The notes beneath the pieces are model-generated. The model saw nothing but the letters and a program-made list of their open reading frames with translations, was not told where the DNA came from and searched no databases. A stretch of 64,000 nt of DNA from [Erwinia] mediterraneensis (GTDB taxonomy: Bacteria; Pseudomonadota; Gammaproteobacteria; Enterobacterales; Enterobacteriaceae): NCBI RefSeq assembly GCF_900604315.1, contig NZ_LR026978.1, forward strand, positions 3,093,996 to 3,157,995. Reading direction: 5' to 3'. Positions 1 through 10,636 of the stretch are shown in pieces. The first letter of the stretch is position 1; each line of letters opens with the position of its first letter. The position numbers were made by a program, and so were the translations under genes.

Positions 1-1
1 C

Positions 2-901
2 AAAGGGGTTGATCCCCAGCAGGAGCCGCGCCTCAGCGCTCTGCCGCAGTTTGTGCAGGGCAACGCCTGGTCGCAGTTTGCTGCAGGCAAGCAGCAGATT
101 ATCCTCGGCGGCGGCATCGCCCGTGCGCTGAAGGTAAAAACCGGCGACTGGCTGACGGTGATGATTCCGAACAATGACGGCGAGAACAAGCTACTGCAGC
201 CTAAGCGTATCCGCCTGCAGGTGAGCGGGATCCTGCAGCTGAGCGGTATGCTCGATCATAGTCTGGCGCTGGTGCCGCTGGCCGATGCGCAGCGCTATCT
301 GGATATGGCTGACAGTGTGACCGGCATTGCGTTGAAAATGGACGATCCTTTTCAGGCGGTGAAACTGGTACGGGCTGCCGGTGAGACGACCCACGCCTAT
401 GTCTATATTCGTAGCTGGGTCGGCACCTACGGTTATATGTATCGTGATATTCAGATGATTCGCGCCATTATGTATCTGGCGATGATCCTGGTGATTGGCG
501 TAGCCTGCTTTAATATTGTTTCCACCCTGGTGATGGCGGTGAAGGATAAAAGCAGCGATATCGCCGTGTTACGCACCCTGGGAGCGAAAGATGGCCTGAT
601 CCGTGCCATTTTTATCTGGTATGGTCTGCTGGCGGGGCTGCTGGGGAGTCTGAGCGGCGTGGTGTTCGGCGTACTGGCTGCGCTGAACCTGACGGCGCTG
701 GTGAGCGGCCTCGAAAAACTTTCCGGGCACCATCTGCTGGCGGGCGATATTTACTTTATCGACTTTCTGCCTTCAGAGTTGCACTGGCTGGATGTGATTT
801 CGGTGCTGGTCACCGCCATTGTACTGAGTCTGGTCGCCAGCTGGTATCCGGCGCGGCGTGCCAGCCGTATCGAACCTGCACGCGTGCTTAGCGGTCAGTA
901 A
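2..901 (+). CDS. lolE: Lipoprotein-releasing ABC transporter permease LolE, C-terminal part
   Basis: Inner-membrane subunit of LolCDE, which uses ATP to extract outer-membrane lipoproteins and hand them to LolA. The reading frame is open from base 2, so the N-terminus lies outside the window. About 300 residues are visible: the end of the periplasmic domain, then an FtsX-type permease domain with three hydrophobic segments. Near-identity to E. coli LolE is recognisable in stretches such as [35 protein letters not shown] and the C-terminal [22 protein letters not shown] at 53 is internal and is not the start. In E. coli nagK follows lolE; here cobB follows directly. Confidence 0.95.
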   Translation, partial: KGVDPQQEPRLSALPQFVQGNAWSQFAAGKQQIILGGGIARALKVKTGDWLTVMIPNNDGENKLLQPKRIRLQVSGILQLSGMLDHSLALVPLADAQRYLDMADSVTGIALKMDDPFQAVKLVRAAGETTHAYVYIRSWVGTYGYMYRDIQMIRAIMYLAMILVIGVACFNIVSTLVMAVKDKSSDIAVLRTLGAKDGLIRAIFIWYGLLAGLLGSLSGVVFGVLAALNLTALVSGLEKLSGHHLLAGDIYFIDFLPSELHWLDVISVLVTAIVLSLVASWYPARRASRIEPARVLSGQ

Positions 902-906
902 CGCGC

Positions 907-946
907 ATCCGCTCTGACGCGCAGCAACAGGCGCGCCAGAGCGGAT
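907..946 (+). terminator. Hairpin after lolE
   Basis: ATCCGCTCTG at 907-916 pairs with CAGAGCGGAT at 937-946, and GC-rich inner sequence lengthens the stem. It lies 6 bases past the lolE stop codon. No T-run follows, so it may be a weak terminator or a 3'-end stabiliser. Confidence 0.5.
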
Positions 947-1033
947 AACCTGCCCGCAGCGCCGGTGAGTGGGCTTTTGTCATCATCAGCCGTTATTATC
1001 GGCTGGTTAATACCCGGGAATCAGGGAGTTTTT

Positions 1034-1873
1034 ATGCTCACACCGCATCGTCGCTTACGACTCGCCCGCTATAAAAAAAACCGGCGCAAAGTGCATCAAC
1101 GTTTTCGGCAGCGCATTTTCGAGCGCGACCGCCTGGCTGAGCTGGCTATGCGCGTACTGCCGCACGTGGTGGTGCTGACCGGCGCGGGGATCTCGGCGGA
1201 ATCGGGCATTCGCACCTTTCGCGCGGCAGAGGGGTTGTGGGAGGAGCATTCGGTAGAAGATGTCGCCACCCCGCAGGGCTTTCAGCGCAATCCGGCGCTG
1301 GTGCAGGCATTTTACAATGCGCGTCGGCGTCAGCTACAGCAGCCAGAGATTGCGCCCAACGCGGCCCACCAGGCGCTGGCGGATATGGAAGCGCTGCTGG
1401 GCGATCGCTTTCTGCTGGTGACGCAGAATATCGATAATCTGCACGAGCGTGCCGGTAGCCAGCGCGTGCTGCATATGCATGGTGAGTTGCTGAAGGTGCG
1501 CTGTACCACCAGTGGTCAGGTGCTGCAGTGGACGGGGGATTTGCAGCCTGAAGATCGCTGCACCTGTTGCCAGTTTCCATCGCCGCTGCGTCCGCATGTG
1601 GTGTGGTTTGGCGAGATGCCGCTGGGAATGGATCACATCTATATGGCGCTGGAGAAAGCCGATCTTTTTATCGCTATCGGCACCTCAGGGCATGTTTATC
1701 CGGCGGCAGGCTTTGTTCATGAAGCGAAGCTACAGGGCGCGCATACCGTTGAGCTTAACCTTGAGCCGAGCCAGATGGGCAGTGAATTTGCTGAGAGCCA
1801 TTACGGTCTTGCCAGCGAGGTGGTGCCGCAATTTGTCCGCACCTTTCTGCATGGGTTGAATAAGCGGGGATAA
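1034..1873 (+). CDS. cobB: NAD-dependent protein deacylase (sirtuin) CobB
   Basis: Class III sirtuin that removes acetyl or succinyl groups from protein lysines using NAD; it reactivates acetyl-CoA synthetase in E. coli. Visible motifs are [13 protein letters not shown] (NAD binding), QNIDNLH, the HMHGE catalytic histidine, four zinc-ligand-like cysteines (CTT... and CTCC), and the YNARRR tyrosine/arginine pair that marks desuccinylase-type sirtuins. The start at 1034 ([10 protein letters not shown]) was chosen because an SD-like CAGGGAG precedes it and because E. coli CobB begins with the same kind of basic leader. The frame extends upstream to 965 without a better start. A hairpin terminator follows. 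Confidence 0.95.
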   Translation: MLTPHRRLRLARYKKNRRKVHQRFRQRIFERDRLAELAMRVLPHVVVLTGAGISAESGIRTFRAAEGLWEEHSVEDVATPQGFQRNPALVQAFYNARRRQLQQPEIAPNAAHQALADMEALLGDRFLLVTQNIDNLHERAGSQRVLHMHGELLKVRCTTSGQVLQWTGDLQPEDRCTCCQFPSPLRPHVVWFGEMPLGMDHIYMALEKADLFIAIGTSGHVYPAAGFVHEAKLQGAHTVELNLEPSQMGSEFAESHYGLASEVVPQFVRTFLHGLNKRG

Positions 1874-1877
1874 AACA

Positions 1878-1900
1878 AAAGGGCGGAGAGCCCGCCCTTT
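1878..1900. terminator. Bidirectional terminator between cobB and potD
   Basis: AAAGGGCGG (1878-1886) pairs with CCGCCCTTT (1892-1900) around a 5-base loop. An A-run on the left and a T-run on the right make it work in both directions, which suits two convergent genes. Confidence 0.8.
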
Positions 1901-1917
1901 GCGCTGTGTAAGTGGGC

Positions 1918-2961
1918 TTAACGTCCCGCTTTCAGCTTCTGGAACAGCGTCTCATACAGCACACTGGTTTCACCTACATCATCCTGCCATTCGCCTTTCT
2001 GAATCACTTCCGCAGGCGGATAAAGAGAGGGATTTTCGGCCACCTCTTTTGGCAGCAGCGCTTTCGCCGCCAGGTTTGGCGTCGGATAACCGATGGTTTC
2101 CGCCACTTTGGCTGCCACGTCCGGACGCAGCAGGAAGTTAATCAGCTGCAGAGCGCCAGCTTTGTTCTTCGCATTCGTCGGAATCGCCAGGTTATCCATC
2201 CAGAAAATGCCGCCTTCTTCTGGCCAGATGATCTGCAGCGGGGTGCCCGCCTGACGCGCCACATAGGCCGAGCCGTTCCAGATCATTCCCAGGTTAACTT
2301 CGCCTTCCATATAGGGATTGCCCGGGTTGTCTGAGTTGAAGGCCAGCACGTTCGGCATCAGCTTTTGCAGCTCCGCGTAGGCCGCGTTGATCTCTTTCGC
2401 ATCACGCGTATTGCCGGAGTAGCCCAGCTTACGCAGCGCCACCTGGAACACTTCACGCGCGTCATCGGTCAGCAGCAGGCTCTGTTTATACTCTGGCTTC
2501 CAGAGATCCGCCCAGCGCGTCACGCTGTTGGCTTCCATGGCATCGGTGTTAATGCCGATCGCTGTGGCTCCCCAGATATAGGGGATAGAGTAGTCATTCG
2601 CGGGGTCGAACGGCTTGTTCAGCAGGTTGGGATCGAGATTTTTAAAGTTGCTGAGCTGTGATTTGTCGATCTTCTGTAGCATGCCTTCATTGCGCATACG
2701 GGCCACAAAGTAGGTCGACGGTACCACCAGATCATAAGCGCCATCTTTCCAGGTTTTCAGCCTGGCATACATACTCTCGTTGGACTCATAGGTGGAGTAG
2801 ATCACCTTAATGCCGGTTTCACGGGTAAACTGCTCCAGCAGCCCGGGCGGTACATACTCGGTCCAGTTGTAAAAATAGAGCGTTTTGCTGTCGTCAGCCC
2901 GGGCGCTCTGCATGCCGAATGCCAGCGCCCCGGCGGCCAGCCAGCGAGACCATTTTTTCAT
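1918..2961 (-). CDS. potD: Spermidine/putrescine ABC transporter, periplasmic binding protein PotD
   Basis: Periplasmic polyamine-binding protein that delivers spermidine and putrescine to PotBC. The start at 2961 (MKKWSRW) gives 347 residues, the family length, with a typical signal peptide cleaved after ARA. A longer in-frame start 10 codons upstream would spoil the signal peptide. Characteristic stretches: YFYNWTEYVPPGLLEQF, YDLVVPSTYFVARM, PYIWGATAIGIN, EVNLGMIWNGSAYVARQAG, EEGGIFWMDNLAIP. Last gene of potABCD, which reads leftward here; potC ends 13 bp upstream of its start. Confidence 0.95.
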   Translation of the reverse strand: MKKWSRWLAAGALAFGMQSARADDSKTLYFYNWTEYVPPGLLEQFTRETGIKVIYSTYESNESMYARLKTWKDGAYDLVVPSTYFVARMRNEGMLQKIDKSQLSNFKNLDPNLLNKPFDPANDYSIPYIWGATAIGINTDAMEANSVTRWADLWKPEYKQSLLLTDDAREVFQVALRKLGYSGNTRDAKEINAAYAELQKLMPNVLAFNSDNPGNPYMEGEVNLGMIWNGSAYVARQAGTPLQIIWPEEGGIFWMDNLAIPTNAKNKAGALQLINFLLRPDVAAKVAETIGYPTPNLAAKALLPKEVAENPSLYPPAEVIQKGEWQDDVGETSVLYETLFQKLKAGR

Positions 2962-2974
2962 GCGCAATCCTCTG

Positions 2975-3748
2975 TTATTTGGTTTTATCACGAAGCAACA
3001 ACTGGCTGCCGACCACTAACAACAACGACAGCACCATTAAAATGGTAGCGAGCGCATTCACTTCCGGTGATACACCCACCTTGACCATGGAATAGATCTT
3101 CAGCGGCAGAATTTCGAACGTCGGGCTGGTGACGAAGGAGGAGACCACCACATCATCCATCGACAGGGTAAAGCTCAGCAGCCAGCCGGCGGCCACCGCC
3201 GGCATCGCCAGCGGCAGAATAATCTTGCGCAGGATGGTGGTTTCACTGGCACCCAGATCCTTTGCCGCTTCCAGCATGCGCACATCAAAGCCTTTCAGGC
3301 GCGAATAGACGGTGATCACCACAAACGGCAGACAGAATGTAATATGGGAAAACAGCAGCGACCAGAAGCCCAGCGAGATACCCAGCAGCATAAACAGCAC
3401 CAGCAGCGAAATCGCCATTACGATATCGGGCGACATCATCACCACAAACAGCATGCCGCTGACAAAGGGCTTGCCGCGGAAGCGGTAGCGATAGAGCGCG
3501 ACGGCAGTCAGCGAGCCGATCAGCGTGGCGCAGCTGGCGGAGAGGATCCCCATAATCAGCGAGTGCTGTGCCGCCTGAATCAGGCTGTCGTTATTCACCA
3601 GCAGTTGATACCACTTCGTGCTGAACCCCTGCCAGTTAATGCCGAAGCGCGAAGCGTTAAACGAGTTCACGATCAGAATCACGATGGGGATATAAAACCA
3701 GGCGTAAATCACGGCCATAAAGCCGCCGCGTAACCAGCGCGCCATCAT
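2975..3748 (-). CDS. potC: Spermidine/putrescine ABC transporter permease PotC
   Basis: One of the two inner-membrane permeases of the polyamine importer. 257 residues with about six hydrophobic segments. The EAA loop reads MLEAAKDLGASETTILRKI..PLAMPA, which docks on the ATPase PotA. The first codons overlap the potB stop by four bases, indicating translational coupling. Slightly shorter at the C-terminus than E. coli PotC (ends RDKTK), which looks natural rather than truncated. Confidence 0.94.
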   Translation of the reverse strand: MMARWLRGGFMAVIYAWFYIPIVILIVNSFNASRFGINWQGFSTKWYQLLVNNDSLIQAAQHSLIMGILSASCATLIGSLTAVALYRYRFRGKPFVSGMLFVVMMSPDIVMAISLLVLFMLLGISLGFWSLLFSHITFCLPFVVITVYSRLKGFDVRMLEAAKDLGASETTILRKIILPLAMPAVAAGWLLSFTLSMDDVVVSSFVTSPTFEILPLKIYSMVKVGVSPEVNALATILMVLSLLLVVGSQLLLRDKTK

Positions 3749-4605
3749 TCCAGCTCCATCTTTTTGTTCAGCAGGCGCGCGGCGCGCCAGTAAAACAGCA
3801 GCATCAGCCCCATCAGCAGCGTCATCACAATGCTGGTGGCGGCGCCAAACGGCCAGTCGCGGATATTCAGGAACTGGCTCTTAATGATGTTGCCAATCAG
3901 CAGGTTTTTCGCCCCGCCCATCAGATCGGCGACGTAGAACAGCCCCATCGCCGGGATCAACACCAGCAGGGAGCCCGCTACGATGCCCGGCATGGTCAGC
4001 GGCAGGATCACGCGGAAAAACGTCTGCACCTTACTGGCACCCAAGTCGCGCGCCGCTTCCAGCAGCGACTTGTCCAGCTTTTCCAGACTGGAGTAGAGTG
4101 GCATTACCATAAAAGGCAGCAGGATATAGATCAGCCCGAGGATCACCGCCTCCGAGGTATACATAATGCGAAACGGCTTGTCGATCACCCCCAGCCAGAG
4201 CAGGAACTCATTCAGCCAACCGCGCGTAGCGAGAAAAATTTTCAGTCCATAGATGCGGATCAGAGAGTTGGTCCAGAAAGGTACAATCAGCAGAAACAGC
4301 ATCAACGGACGGATACGCGCGGGCAGCCGGGTCAGACACCAGGCAAAGGGGTAGCCCAGCAGCAAACAGCAGAGGGTGGCGATAACCGCCATATTCAGCG
4401 AATGCAGCAGCACCTCTGCGTAGAGCGGGTCCAGCAGGCGCGTGTAGTTGCTCAGGGTAAATACCATGCTGACAAAGCTGGCGTCATCGCGTGTCAGGAA
4501 ACTGGTGACAAAAATCATCAGGTTCGGCAGAAAAACGAACAGCGTCAGCCAGCCGACAATCAACGCGGTAACGGTTTTCTGGAAACGATTACGCATCAGC
4601 TTCAT
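3745..4605 (-). CDS. potB: Spermidine/putrescine ABC transporter permease PotB
   Basis: Second permease of PotABCD. 286 residues with six predicted membrane spans; the EAA loop [20 protein letters not shown] is present. The start overlaps the end of potA by 17 bp and the stop overlaps potC by 4 bp, so potA-potB-potC are translated as a coupled unit. Conserved stretches such as [16 protein letters not shown] and [13 protein letters not shown] match E. coli PotB closely. An ATG three codons downstream is an alternative start. Confidence 0.94.
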   Translation of the reverse strand: MKLMRNRFQKTVTALIVGWLTLFVFLPNLMIFVTSFLTRDDASFVSMVFTLSNYTRLLDPLYAEVLLHSLNMAVIATLCCLLLGYPFAWCLTRLPARIRPLMLFLLIVPFWTNSLIRIYGLKIFLATRGWLNEFLLWLGVIDKPFRIMYTSEAVILGLIYILLPFMVMPLYSSLEKLDKSLLEAARDLGASKVQTFFRVILPLTMPGIVAGSLLVLIPAMGLFYVADLMGGAKNLLIGNIIKSQFLNIRDWPFGAATSIVMTLLMGLMLLFYWRAARLLNKKMELE

Positions 4606-5704
4606 AAGGCAGCACCACCTCCCAGCTCTCTACCCAGGTCACCGCCATTTTCTGATTCAGGGAATGGTCGAAATCGGGATCGTCCTCGTTAAAAAACTCG
4701 CTGACGGTCACCAGCTTGCCGTTTTCCAGCTCAAGGGTGGATTCCAGCGTCATGCCTTTGTAGTTGCGTTCGCGCACATAGCCAATCAGCCCCTCGGCGC
4801 GGGTATTGTCATTAATCTCCTCAACGCGCAGATCTTCCGGACGCAGCAGCACATGCAGCTTTTCGCCTGGCGTGACTGCAAAGGGCACCTGGATATCACA
4901 TTCGCGCCCTTCAACCCGGGCGCGCACGCGCTGCTCCTGCTGGCAGGCAATCACTTCGGCATCAAAGACGTTAATTTCGCCGATAAAGCGCGCCACAAAC
5001 AGATTGCCTGGCTCTTCGTAAATTTCGCGCGGCGAGCCGTCCTGCTCAATGTTGCCGTCGCGCAGCACCACGATGCGATCCGACATGGTGAGCGCCTCTT
5101 CCTGATCGTGGGTGACAAAGATAAAGGTGATGCCCAGCTTACGCTGCAACGCTTTCAGTTCGTTCTGCATCTGCTTACGCAGCTTGTAGTCGAGGGCGGA
5201 GAGCGATTCGTCCAGCAGCAACACTTTCGGGCGATTGACCACGGCACGGGCAATGGCGACGCGCTGCTGCTGACCGCCGGAGAGCTGATGCGGTCGGCGG
5301 TCGGCAAAGCGGTCGAGCTGCACCATTGCCAGCGCTTCGTTGACACGCGTGGTGATCTCTGCCGCCGGGGTTTTCTGCATGCGCAGGCCGAAAGCGACAT
5401 TCTCAAACACGGTCATATGGGGAAACAGCGCATAACTCTGGAATACGGTATTCACCGGTCGGTGCTCGGCGGGCGTATCGGTAATCGGACTGCCGTCCAG
5501 CACAATCTGGCCGCTGTCGGCCTCTTCCAGGCCCGCAATCAGGCGCAAAATTGTGGTTTTGCCGCAACCGGACGGGCCGAGCAGGGTAATAAATTCACCG
5601 TGACCGATCGCCAGGTTGAAATCGGTAATAATTGATTTACCGTCGAAAGCTTTACTGATGCCAGAAAGCGTAACCAGCGCCTGCTGCGCGCATGTTTGCG
5701 TCAT
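4589..5704 (-). CDS. potA: Spermidine/putrescine ABC transporter ATPase PotA
   Basis: ATP-binding subunit of the polyamine importer. Walker [11 protein letters not shown]-loop [13 protein letters not shown], signature [14 protein letters not shown], Walker [13 protein letters not shown] and the switch histidine VTHDQEEA are all present, followed by a C-terminal regulatory TOBE-type domain ([15 protein letters not shown]). First gene of the leftward operon. The ATG at 5704 was chosen; a GTG three codons upstream (5713) is equally in frame, and neither has a strong SD. The 279-bp gap to the divergent pepT should hold both promoters. Confidence 0.94.
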   Translation of the reverse strand: MTQTCAQQALVTLSGISKAFDGKSIITDFNLAIGHGEFITLLGPSGCGKTTILRLIAGLEEADSGQIVLDGSPITDTPAEHRPVNTVFQSYALFPHMTVFENVAFGLRMQKTPAAEITTRVNEALAMVQLDRFADRRPHQLSGGQQQRVAIARAVVNRPKVLLLDESLSALDYKLRKQMQNELKALQRKLGITFIFVTHDQEEALTMSDRIVVLRDGNIEQDGSPREIYEEPGNLFVARFIGEINVFDAEVIACQQEQRVRARVEGRECDIQVPFAVTPGEKLHVLLRPEDLRVEEINDNTRAEGLIGYVRERNYKGMTLESTLELENGKLVTVSEFFNEDDPDFDHSLNQKMAVTWVESWEVVLPYEADA

Positions 5705-5992
5705 TTTAGTCACTCAGTGGGTAAGAGCCGATCCAGATAACAGCATAGCCGCTAACCGTGGCCTGCTATTGTGAGGGCGGGATAATACCTGAAAAACGCG
5801 CTAATGCCATGTTTTGCCACGACCTGGGGAGGAAAAGAGTAGAATTTAAGCCATTAAGCTGAACCTTCCGACTCTTTTTCTTCGTGGGGCTTCCTGAACA
5901 GGGGGCGAGGGGACTAACCTGAAGATCTCAGCAGACGCCACAGGGCGTCACGGCCAGTTATCGATAACACCGACTCTTCTGAAGGATAACAA

Positions 5993-7231
5993 ATGGATCA
6001 GTTACTTGAGCGTTTTTTAAGTTATGTCGCGGTAGAAACGCAGTCGAAACCCCAGGCCCCGCAGGTGCCAAGCAGCGAAGGTCAGTGGACGCTGGCGCGC
6101 CAGTTACAGGAGGAGTTGCTGGCGCTGGGCTTTGTTGACGTTACTCTGAGCGATCACTGTGTGGTAATGGGCACGCTGCCTGCTAATGTGGATTGGCCGA
6201 CGCCGGTAATTGGCTTTATTTCCCATGTGGATACCTCGCCTGACTTTACCGCCATCGATGTGAAGCCGCAGATTGTAGAGAATTATCCGGGTGGCGATAT
6301 CCGGCTCGGCAATGGCAATGAAGTACTGTCACCCGCGCTGTTTCCGGTGCTGAACCAGCTGGTGGGGCATACGCTGATCACTACCGACGGCACCACGCTG
6401 CTGGGGGCGGATGACAAAGCCGGGGTTGCGGAGATCATGACGGCAATGGCGCGGCTGGCGCACAGCGATATTCCGCACGGCGCCATTCGCGTCGCCTTTA
6501 CGCCTGATGAAGAGATTGGGCGCGGAACGCGTTATTTCGATGTGGAAGCCTTCGCCGCCGACTGGGCCTATACCATTGATGGCAGTGGTCTCGGCGAGTT
6601 TGAATTCGAAAACTTTAATGCGGCCTCGGCGACGGTAAAAGTCCGCGGCAATAACGTGCATCCCGGCTCAGCCAAAGGCGTGATGGTGAACGCGCTGGAA
6701 CTGGCGATGCGTTACCATGCCGAGGTGCCCGCCCACGAAAAGCCGCAGTTTACCGCAGGCTACGAAGGTTTTTATCATCTGCATGAAATGAGCGGATCGG
6801 TAGAGCAGGCTGAACTGCACTATATTATCCGCGATTTTGATCGTGACAGTTTTGCGGCCCGTAAGCAGCTGCTGCAGGATATCGCGCAGCGTCTGAACCG
6901 CGGCCAGCAGGCGGAGTGTGGGATTGAAGTCACTCTCAGCGACAGCTACTTTAATATGCGTGAAAAAGTGGAGCCGCATCCGCAGATTATCGAGCTGGCC
7001 CTGCAGGCGATTCGCGATTGCGGCATCGAACCCGAGGTGAAGCCGATTCGCGGCGGCACCGACGGCGCGGCGCTCTCCTGTAAAGGGCTGCCCTGTCCCA
7101 ACATCTTCACCGGCGGCTATAACTACCACGGTAAACATGAGTTCGCTTCGCTGAATATTATGGAGCAGGCCGTGCAGGTGATCATGCGCATCGCCGAGCT
7201 GGCGGCAGAGAAAAAACCGTCACTGAGCTGA
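5993..7231 (+). CDS. pepT: Peptidase T (aminotripeptidase)
   Basis: Cytoplasmic zinc tripeptidase of family M20 that removes the N-terminal residue of tripeptides. 412 residues, near the E. coli length of 408. Metal-ligand regions are visible: [11 protein letters not shown] (His/Asp), LLGADDKAG (bridging Asp), [11 protein letters not shown] (catalytic Glu pair), DGSGLGEFE and the C-terminal [11 protein letters not shown] histidine. The SD GAAGGAT lies six bases before the ATG. Divergent from potABCD, as in E. coli. Confidence 0.95.
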   Translation: MDQLLERFLSYVAVETQSKPQAPQVPSSEGQWTLARQLQEELLALGFVDVTLSDHCVVMGTLPANVDWPTPVIGFISHVDTSPDFTAIDVKPQIVENYPGGDIRLGNGNEVLSPALFPVLNQLVGHTLITTDGTTLLGADDKAGVAEIMTAMARLAHSDIPHGAIRVAFTPDEEIGRGTRYFDVEAFAADWAYTIDGSGLGEFEFENFNAASATVKVRGNNVHPGSAKGVMVNALELAMRYHAEVPAHEKPQFTAGYEGFYHLHEMSGSVEQAELHYIIRDFDRDSFAARKQLLQDIAQRLNRGQQAECGIEVTLSDSYFNMREKVEPHPQIIELALQAIRDCGIEPEVKPIRGGTDGAALSCKGLPCPNIFTGGYNYHGKHEFASLNIMEQAVQVIMRIAELAAEKKPSLS

Positions 7232-7241
7232 CAGAGAAAAG

Positions 7242-7268
7242 GTTCCCCCATGTCCGCCATGGGGGAAC
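7242..7268. terminator. Hairpin between convergent pepT and roxA
   Basis: GTTCCCCCATG (7242-7252) and CATGGGGGAAC (7258-7268) form a perfect 11-bp stem with a 5-base loop. It starts 10 bases after the pepT stop and ends 11 bases before the roxA stop, so it can serve both genes. No clear T-run on the plus side. Confidence 0.65.
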
Positions 7269-7279
7269 GCACGGGTGGG

Positions 7280-8404
7280 TTACTCTCCGCTGAAGTACCA
7301 GTAGCCGCTGTTTACCAGCGCGGCAAGCTGCGCCAGCAGCGAAGGATCGTCAAGGGCGTCACCCAGCTCCTCCAGGCCAATTACCTCGCGATGCGCCAGC
7401 GCCGCCAGCACTTCAGGCCTGTCGCAGGCCACACGCTCACCGTTAACGTATACGTCGCCCTCCAGCGTCAGCACGCGCAGACCGCCAAGACGCGTCAGTT
7501 TGTCGCCCTGCTGCAGCGCATCATAGATCTCGTCAGGCTGATAGGGCGGTTCCGGCGGAGCGATATCCAGCTCATGACGCGACTGCGAAATAAACTCGCC
7601 AAACCAGCGGTTAAAGTGTTCTGGCTGATTAAGCACATCCAGCATCACCTGACGCAGGGCGTCGAGCTCCTGTGGCAGAATCTGTGACGGACAGTCACGG
7701 GTCGGCACCTCAGGATCGCTGTAACGATAGCTGCCCAGTTCATTGGCCAGCACGTAATCGGCAAAGCCGCTGATCAGTTCACGGCCGCTGGGCGCGCGGA
7801 AGCCCACGGAGTAGTTAAGGGCGTTTTCCAGCGAGTAGCCTTCATGCGGGAAACCCGGTGGGATATAGAGAATGTCGCCGGGCTCCATCTCTTCATCGAT
7901 AATGGCGTCAAACGGCTCCACCTGCAGCAGGTCCGGATGCGGGCAGTGCTGTTTCATCGGCACCTTTTCACCCACGCGCCAGCGACGGCGACCGGTACCC
8001 TGAATAATAAATACATCATACTGGTCGAAATGGGGGCCGACGCCGCCGCCCGGTACGGCAAAGGAGATCATCAGATCATCAATACGCCAGTCGGGCAAAA
8101 AACGGAACGGACGCATCAGCGCCGCTGACGGCTCATGCCAGTGGTTAACCGCCTGCACCAGCAGCGACCAGTTGTTTTCACCCAGGTGATCGTAGCTTTC
8201 AAAGGGACCGTGGCTCACCTGCCATTTCCCGTCTTCATGGCTGACGAGGCGGCTGTCCACCTCATTTTCCATCGCCAGACCGGCCAGCTCATCAGGAGAG
8301 ATAGGGTCAATAAAATTTTTAAAGCCGCGCTTTATGATTACCGGGCGTTTCTGCCAGTAACGTTGAATAAAGTCGGGCCAGTCAAGATCGAGCTGATAAT
8401 CCAT
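7280..8404 (-). CDS. roxA: Ribosomal protein L16 arginine hydroxylase RoxA (YcfD)
   Basis: 2-oxoglutarate/Fe(II)-dependent JmjC-fold oxygenase that hydroxylates an arginine of ribosomal protein L16. 374 residues. The cupin core shows the iron ligands in GGGVGPHFDQYDVF (HxD) and a distal histidine in IPPGFPHEGYSLE, then a C-terminal dimerisation/winged-helix region. Very close to E. coli YcfD throughout (RPVIIKRGFKNFIDPISPDE-type N-terminus, SGYWYF near the end). Sits between pepT and phoQ as in E. coli. Confidence 0.94.
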   Translation of the reverse strand: MDYQLDLDWPDFIQRYWQKRPVIIKRGFKNFIDPISPDELAGLAMENEVDSRLVSHEDGKWQVSHGPFESYDHLGENNWSLLVQAVNHWHEPSAALMRPFRFLPDWRIDDLMISFAVPGGGVGPHFDQYDVFIIQGTGRRRWRVGEKVPMKQHCPHPDLLQVEPFDAIIDEEMEPGDILYIPPGFPHEGYSLENALNYSVGFRAPSGRELISGFADYVLANELGSYRYSDPEVPTRDCPSQILPQELDALRQVMLDVLNQPEHFNRWFGEFISQSRHELDIAPPEPPYQPDEIYDALQQGDKLTRLGGLRVLTLEGDVYVNGERVACDRPEVLAALAHREVIGLEELGDALDDPSLLAQLAALVNSGYWYFSGE

Positions 8405-8461
8405 ACAAGCGTTCCGGTTTGAACAGTAAATGCCTGCAAGTATAACAGCACGTGCCGTTTT

Positions 8462-9922
8462 CTACTCGTGATGATGTTCCACTTCCTGGTGGTCAAAAAT
8501 CACTTCCATGCGCGCACCGCCTAATGGACTGGTACTGGCGATGACCTGACCGGCGTACTGCTCAAGAATATCGCGTACTACCGCCAGTCCCAGCCCCTGA
8601 CCGGGGCGCAGAGTATCGGCGCGCTGGCCGCGCACAAAAATTAAATCACGCTTGCTTTCAGGAATGCCTGGTCCGTCATCGTCGATAAACAGATGCAGCG
8701 TCTTGTCGGTCTGGCGCGCGCTGACCTCAACAAATTCCAGGCAATATTTACAGGCGTTATCCAGTACATTACCCAGCACCTCCATAAAATCGTTCTGATC
8801 GCCGACAAAAGTCAGTTCAGGCGAAATATCAAGGGTGATTGAAATTCCTTTGCGCTGATAGACCTTATTCAGCGCGGAGCAGAGACTGTCGAGCAGAGCT
8901 GACACCGAGTGGAGATCGCGCTGCAGCGGATTATGATCCGCCTGCATACTGGCGCGATGCAGGTAATAGCCGATCTGCTGCGAGATGCGGCTGATCTGCT
9001 CCAGCATCACCGGCTCCGCCTCTTCAATGGACAGGGCTTTGCCGCCGCGCAGCGAACGCAGTGTGCTTTGCAATACCGCCAGCGGCGTTTTCAGGCTGTG
9101 GGTCAGGTCCGACAGGGTGGTGCGATAGCGCATATAACGCTGACGTTCGTTACTCAGCAGCAGGTTAAGGTTACGTACCAGGCTGCGCAGCTCCTGCGGA
9201 GGATGGTCATCCAGGTTTTCGCGCTGGTTAAGCTCCAGTTCACGCACCTGGGCGGCAAGATGACCGATGGGACGCAGGCTCCAGTGAGCAGCCAGCCAGA
9301 GCAGGGGGATAATCAGCAGCAGGTTTACCGCCAGCACATAGCTGAACCACGACCAGACCACATCGGAGTGTTGCAACTCCTGGGGAATGGAGTCGACCAC
9401 CACGATCGTCAGCGCGGGCAGATTGGTAGTGGCGTCATAGCGATTGACCGCTACGGAGTGGGTGAAGGTATCGTCGCTGTCGCTGTCCCAGGCATGAAGT
9501 CGTCGTTGTGCCGCCTGGTTATCGCCCATCGCTACCAGACTGGTGCGGTTGCTGGTGGCGATTTCATAAAAGCCGGGCTTTGCCAGCTGGTCGCGGCGAA
9601 TTTTATTACGGATTTCCGGCACGTCGCGCTGCTGCCACAACAGTTTGCCGTGCTCATCGTAAATAAACACCAGTGTCGGGAAGTTGAAGGTCATGCGTTC
9701 CGGCTGGGCAATGGTCAGCTGATTGTTCTGCCACTGCGCCAGGGTGAAAAACAGATTGCTTTCGCCACGCATCACGCGATAGGTGTTTTTATCGAAGCTC
9801 ACCATATAGCCCACCACCGCCACCATGCCGTAGGAGAGCGAGAGGATCAGCACAATGGCCGCCGTGGCTAACAGAAAGCGGGCGCGCAGCGAGAAGGGTC
9901 TGGCGCGTTTAAACCAGGCCAT
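8462..9922 (-). CDS. phoQ: Sensor histidine kinase PhoQ
   Basis: Inner-membrane sensor of low Mg2+, acid pH and cationic peptides; phosphorylates PhoP. 486 residues: TM1 near 15-40, a periplasmic sensor domain, TM2 near 190-215, HAMP, the DHp helix with phospho-acceptor His in [16 protein letters not shown], and an ATPase domain with N box [13 protein letters not shown]1 DDDGPGIP and G2 GQGLGLAV. The periplasmic domain carries an acidic cluster (DSDSDD) in the region where E. coli PhoQ binds divalent cations. It follows phoP after a 3-bp gap. Confidence 0.95.
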   Translation of the reverse strand: MAWFKRARPFSLRARFLLATAAIVLILSLSYGMVAVVGYMVSFDKNTYRVMRGESNLFFTLAQWQNNQLTIAQPERMTFNFPTLVFIYDEHGKLLWQQRDVPEIRNKIRRDQLAKPGFYEIATSNRTSLVAMGDNQAAQRRLHAWDSDSDDTFTHSVAVNRYDATTNLPALTIVVVDSIPQELQHSDVVWSWFSYVLAVNLLLIIPLLWLAAHWSLRPIGHLAAQVRELELNQRENLDDHPPQELRSLVRNLNLLLSNERQRYMRYRTTLSDLTHSLKTPLAVLQSTLRSLRGGKALSIEEAEPVMLEQISRISQQIGYYLHRASMQADHNPLQRDLHSVSALLDSLCSALNKVYQRKGISITLDISPELTFVGDQNDFMEVLGNVLDNACKYCLEFVEVSARQTDKTLHLFIDDDGPGIPESKRDLIFVRGQRADTLRPGQGLGLAVVRDILEQYAGQVIASTSPLGGARMEVIFDHQEVEHHHE

Positions 9923-9925
9923 GAT

Positions 9926-10594
9926 TCAGAGATCGAACCGGTAGCCCTGACCGCGCACCGTGGTGATGACTTCGGAGGCGTGCAGCAGCTGGATTTTTTT
10001 GCGCAGACGGCCCATCAGCACGTCGATAGTATGGCTCTCACGCAGCTCCGCATCGGGATAAAGCTGCAGCATCAGCGACTCTTTGCTGACCACTTTACCG
10101 GCATTGCGGATCAGGGTTTCCGCAATGGTATATTCAAAGGCGGTGAGTTTGATGGGCGTTTCATGAACAGTGATTTCCCGACGTGACAGATCGATCTGAA
10201 AAGGCGGCAGGGAGATCAACTGCGAGGCATGGCCGCTGTTGCGCCGCATCAGCGCCTGCAGGCGCGCCGCCACTTCCTCAATATGAAAGGGTTTCGTTAC
10301 ATAATCATCAGCGCCAGCTTCCAGCGCTTCCACTTTGGCCTGCCAGCCTTCGCGTGCGGTCAGAACCAGAATAGGCTGCCGCAGATTGTGGCTGCGCCAG
10401 CGACGAATCAACGACATGCCATCTTCATCGGGCAAGCCGAGATCGACCAGCACGATATCCGGGGCATGTTCCTGAAGAAAATAATCCGCCTCTTTTGCAT
10501 CTTCAGCGGCATCCACCTGATGGCCCATATCACGCAGCTGCACCGCAAGGTGGTGACGCAGCAGGGCATTATCCTCCACAACCAGAACACGCAT
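9926..10594 (-). CDS. phoP: Response regulator PhoP
   Basis: OmpR-type transcription factor activated by PhoQ; controls Mg2+ transport, envelope modification and stress or virulence genes. The receiver domain starts [16 protein letters not shown], with phospho-acceptor Asp in [10 protein letters not shown], conserved Thr in LTAREGW and Lys in YVTKPFH. The C-terminal winged helix has LTAFEYTI and [15 protein letters not shown]. First gene of the leftward phoPQ operon; an autoregulatory PhoP-box promoter is visible just upstream. Confidence 0.96.
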   Translation of the reverse strand: MRVLVVEDNALLRHHLAVQLRDMGHQVDAAEDAKEADYFLQEHAPDIVLVDLGLPDEDGMSLIRRWRSHNLRQPILVLTAREGWQAKVEALEAGADDYVTKPFHIEEVAARLQALMRRNSGHASQLISLPPFQIDLSRREITVHETPIKLTAFEYTIAETLIRNAGKVVSKESLMLQLYPDAELRESHTIDVLMGRLRKKIQLLHASEVITTVRGQGYRFDL

Positions 10595-10636
10595 AGCTTT
10601 ACCTTCAAACAGAATGGCGAATCAGCAAAAAGGAGA

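Noticed and set aside
4448..5635. 395-codon frame on the plus strand opposite potA
   Set aside because: It is antisense to a clearly conserved ABC ATPase gene and has no recognisable domain; long antisense frames are common in GC-rich genes.
7280..8404. Loss of the iron-binding HxD in RoxA
   Set aside because: The motif reads HFD instead of the E. coli HLD; both metal ligands are kept.
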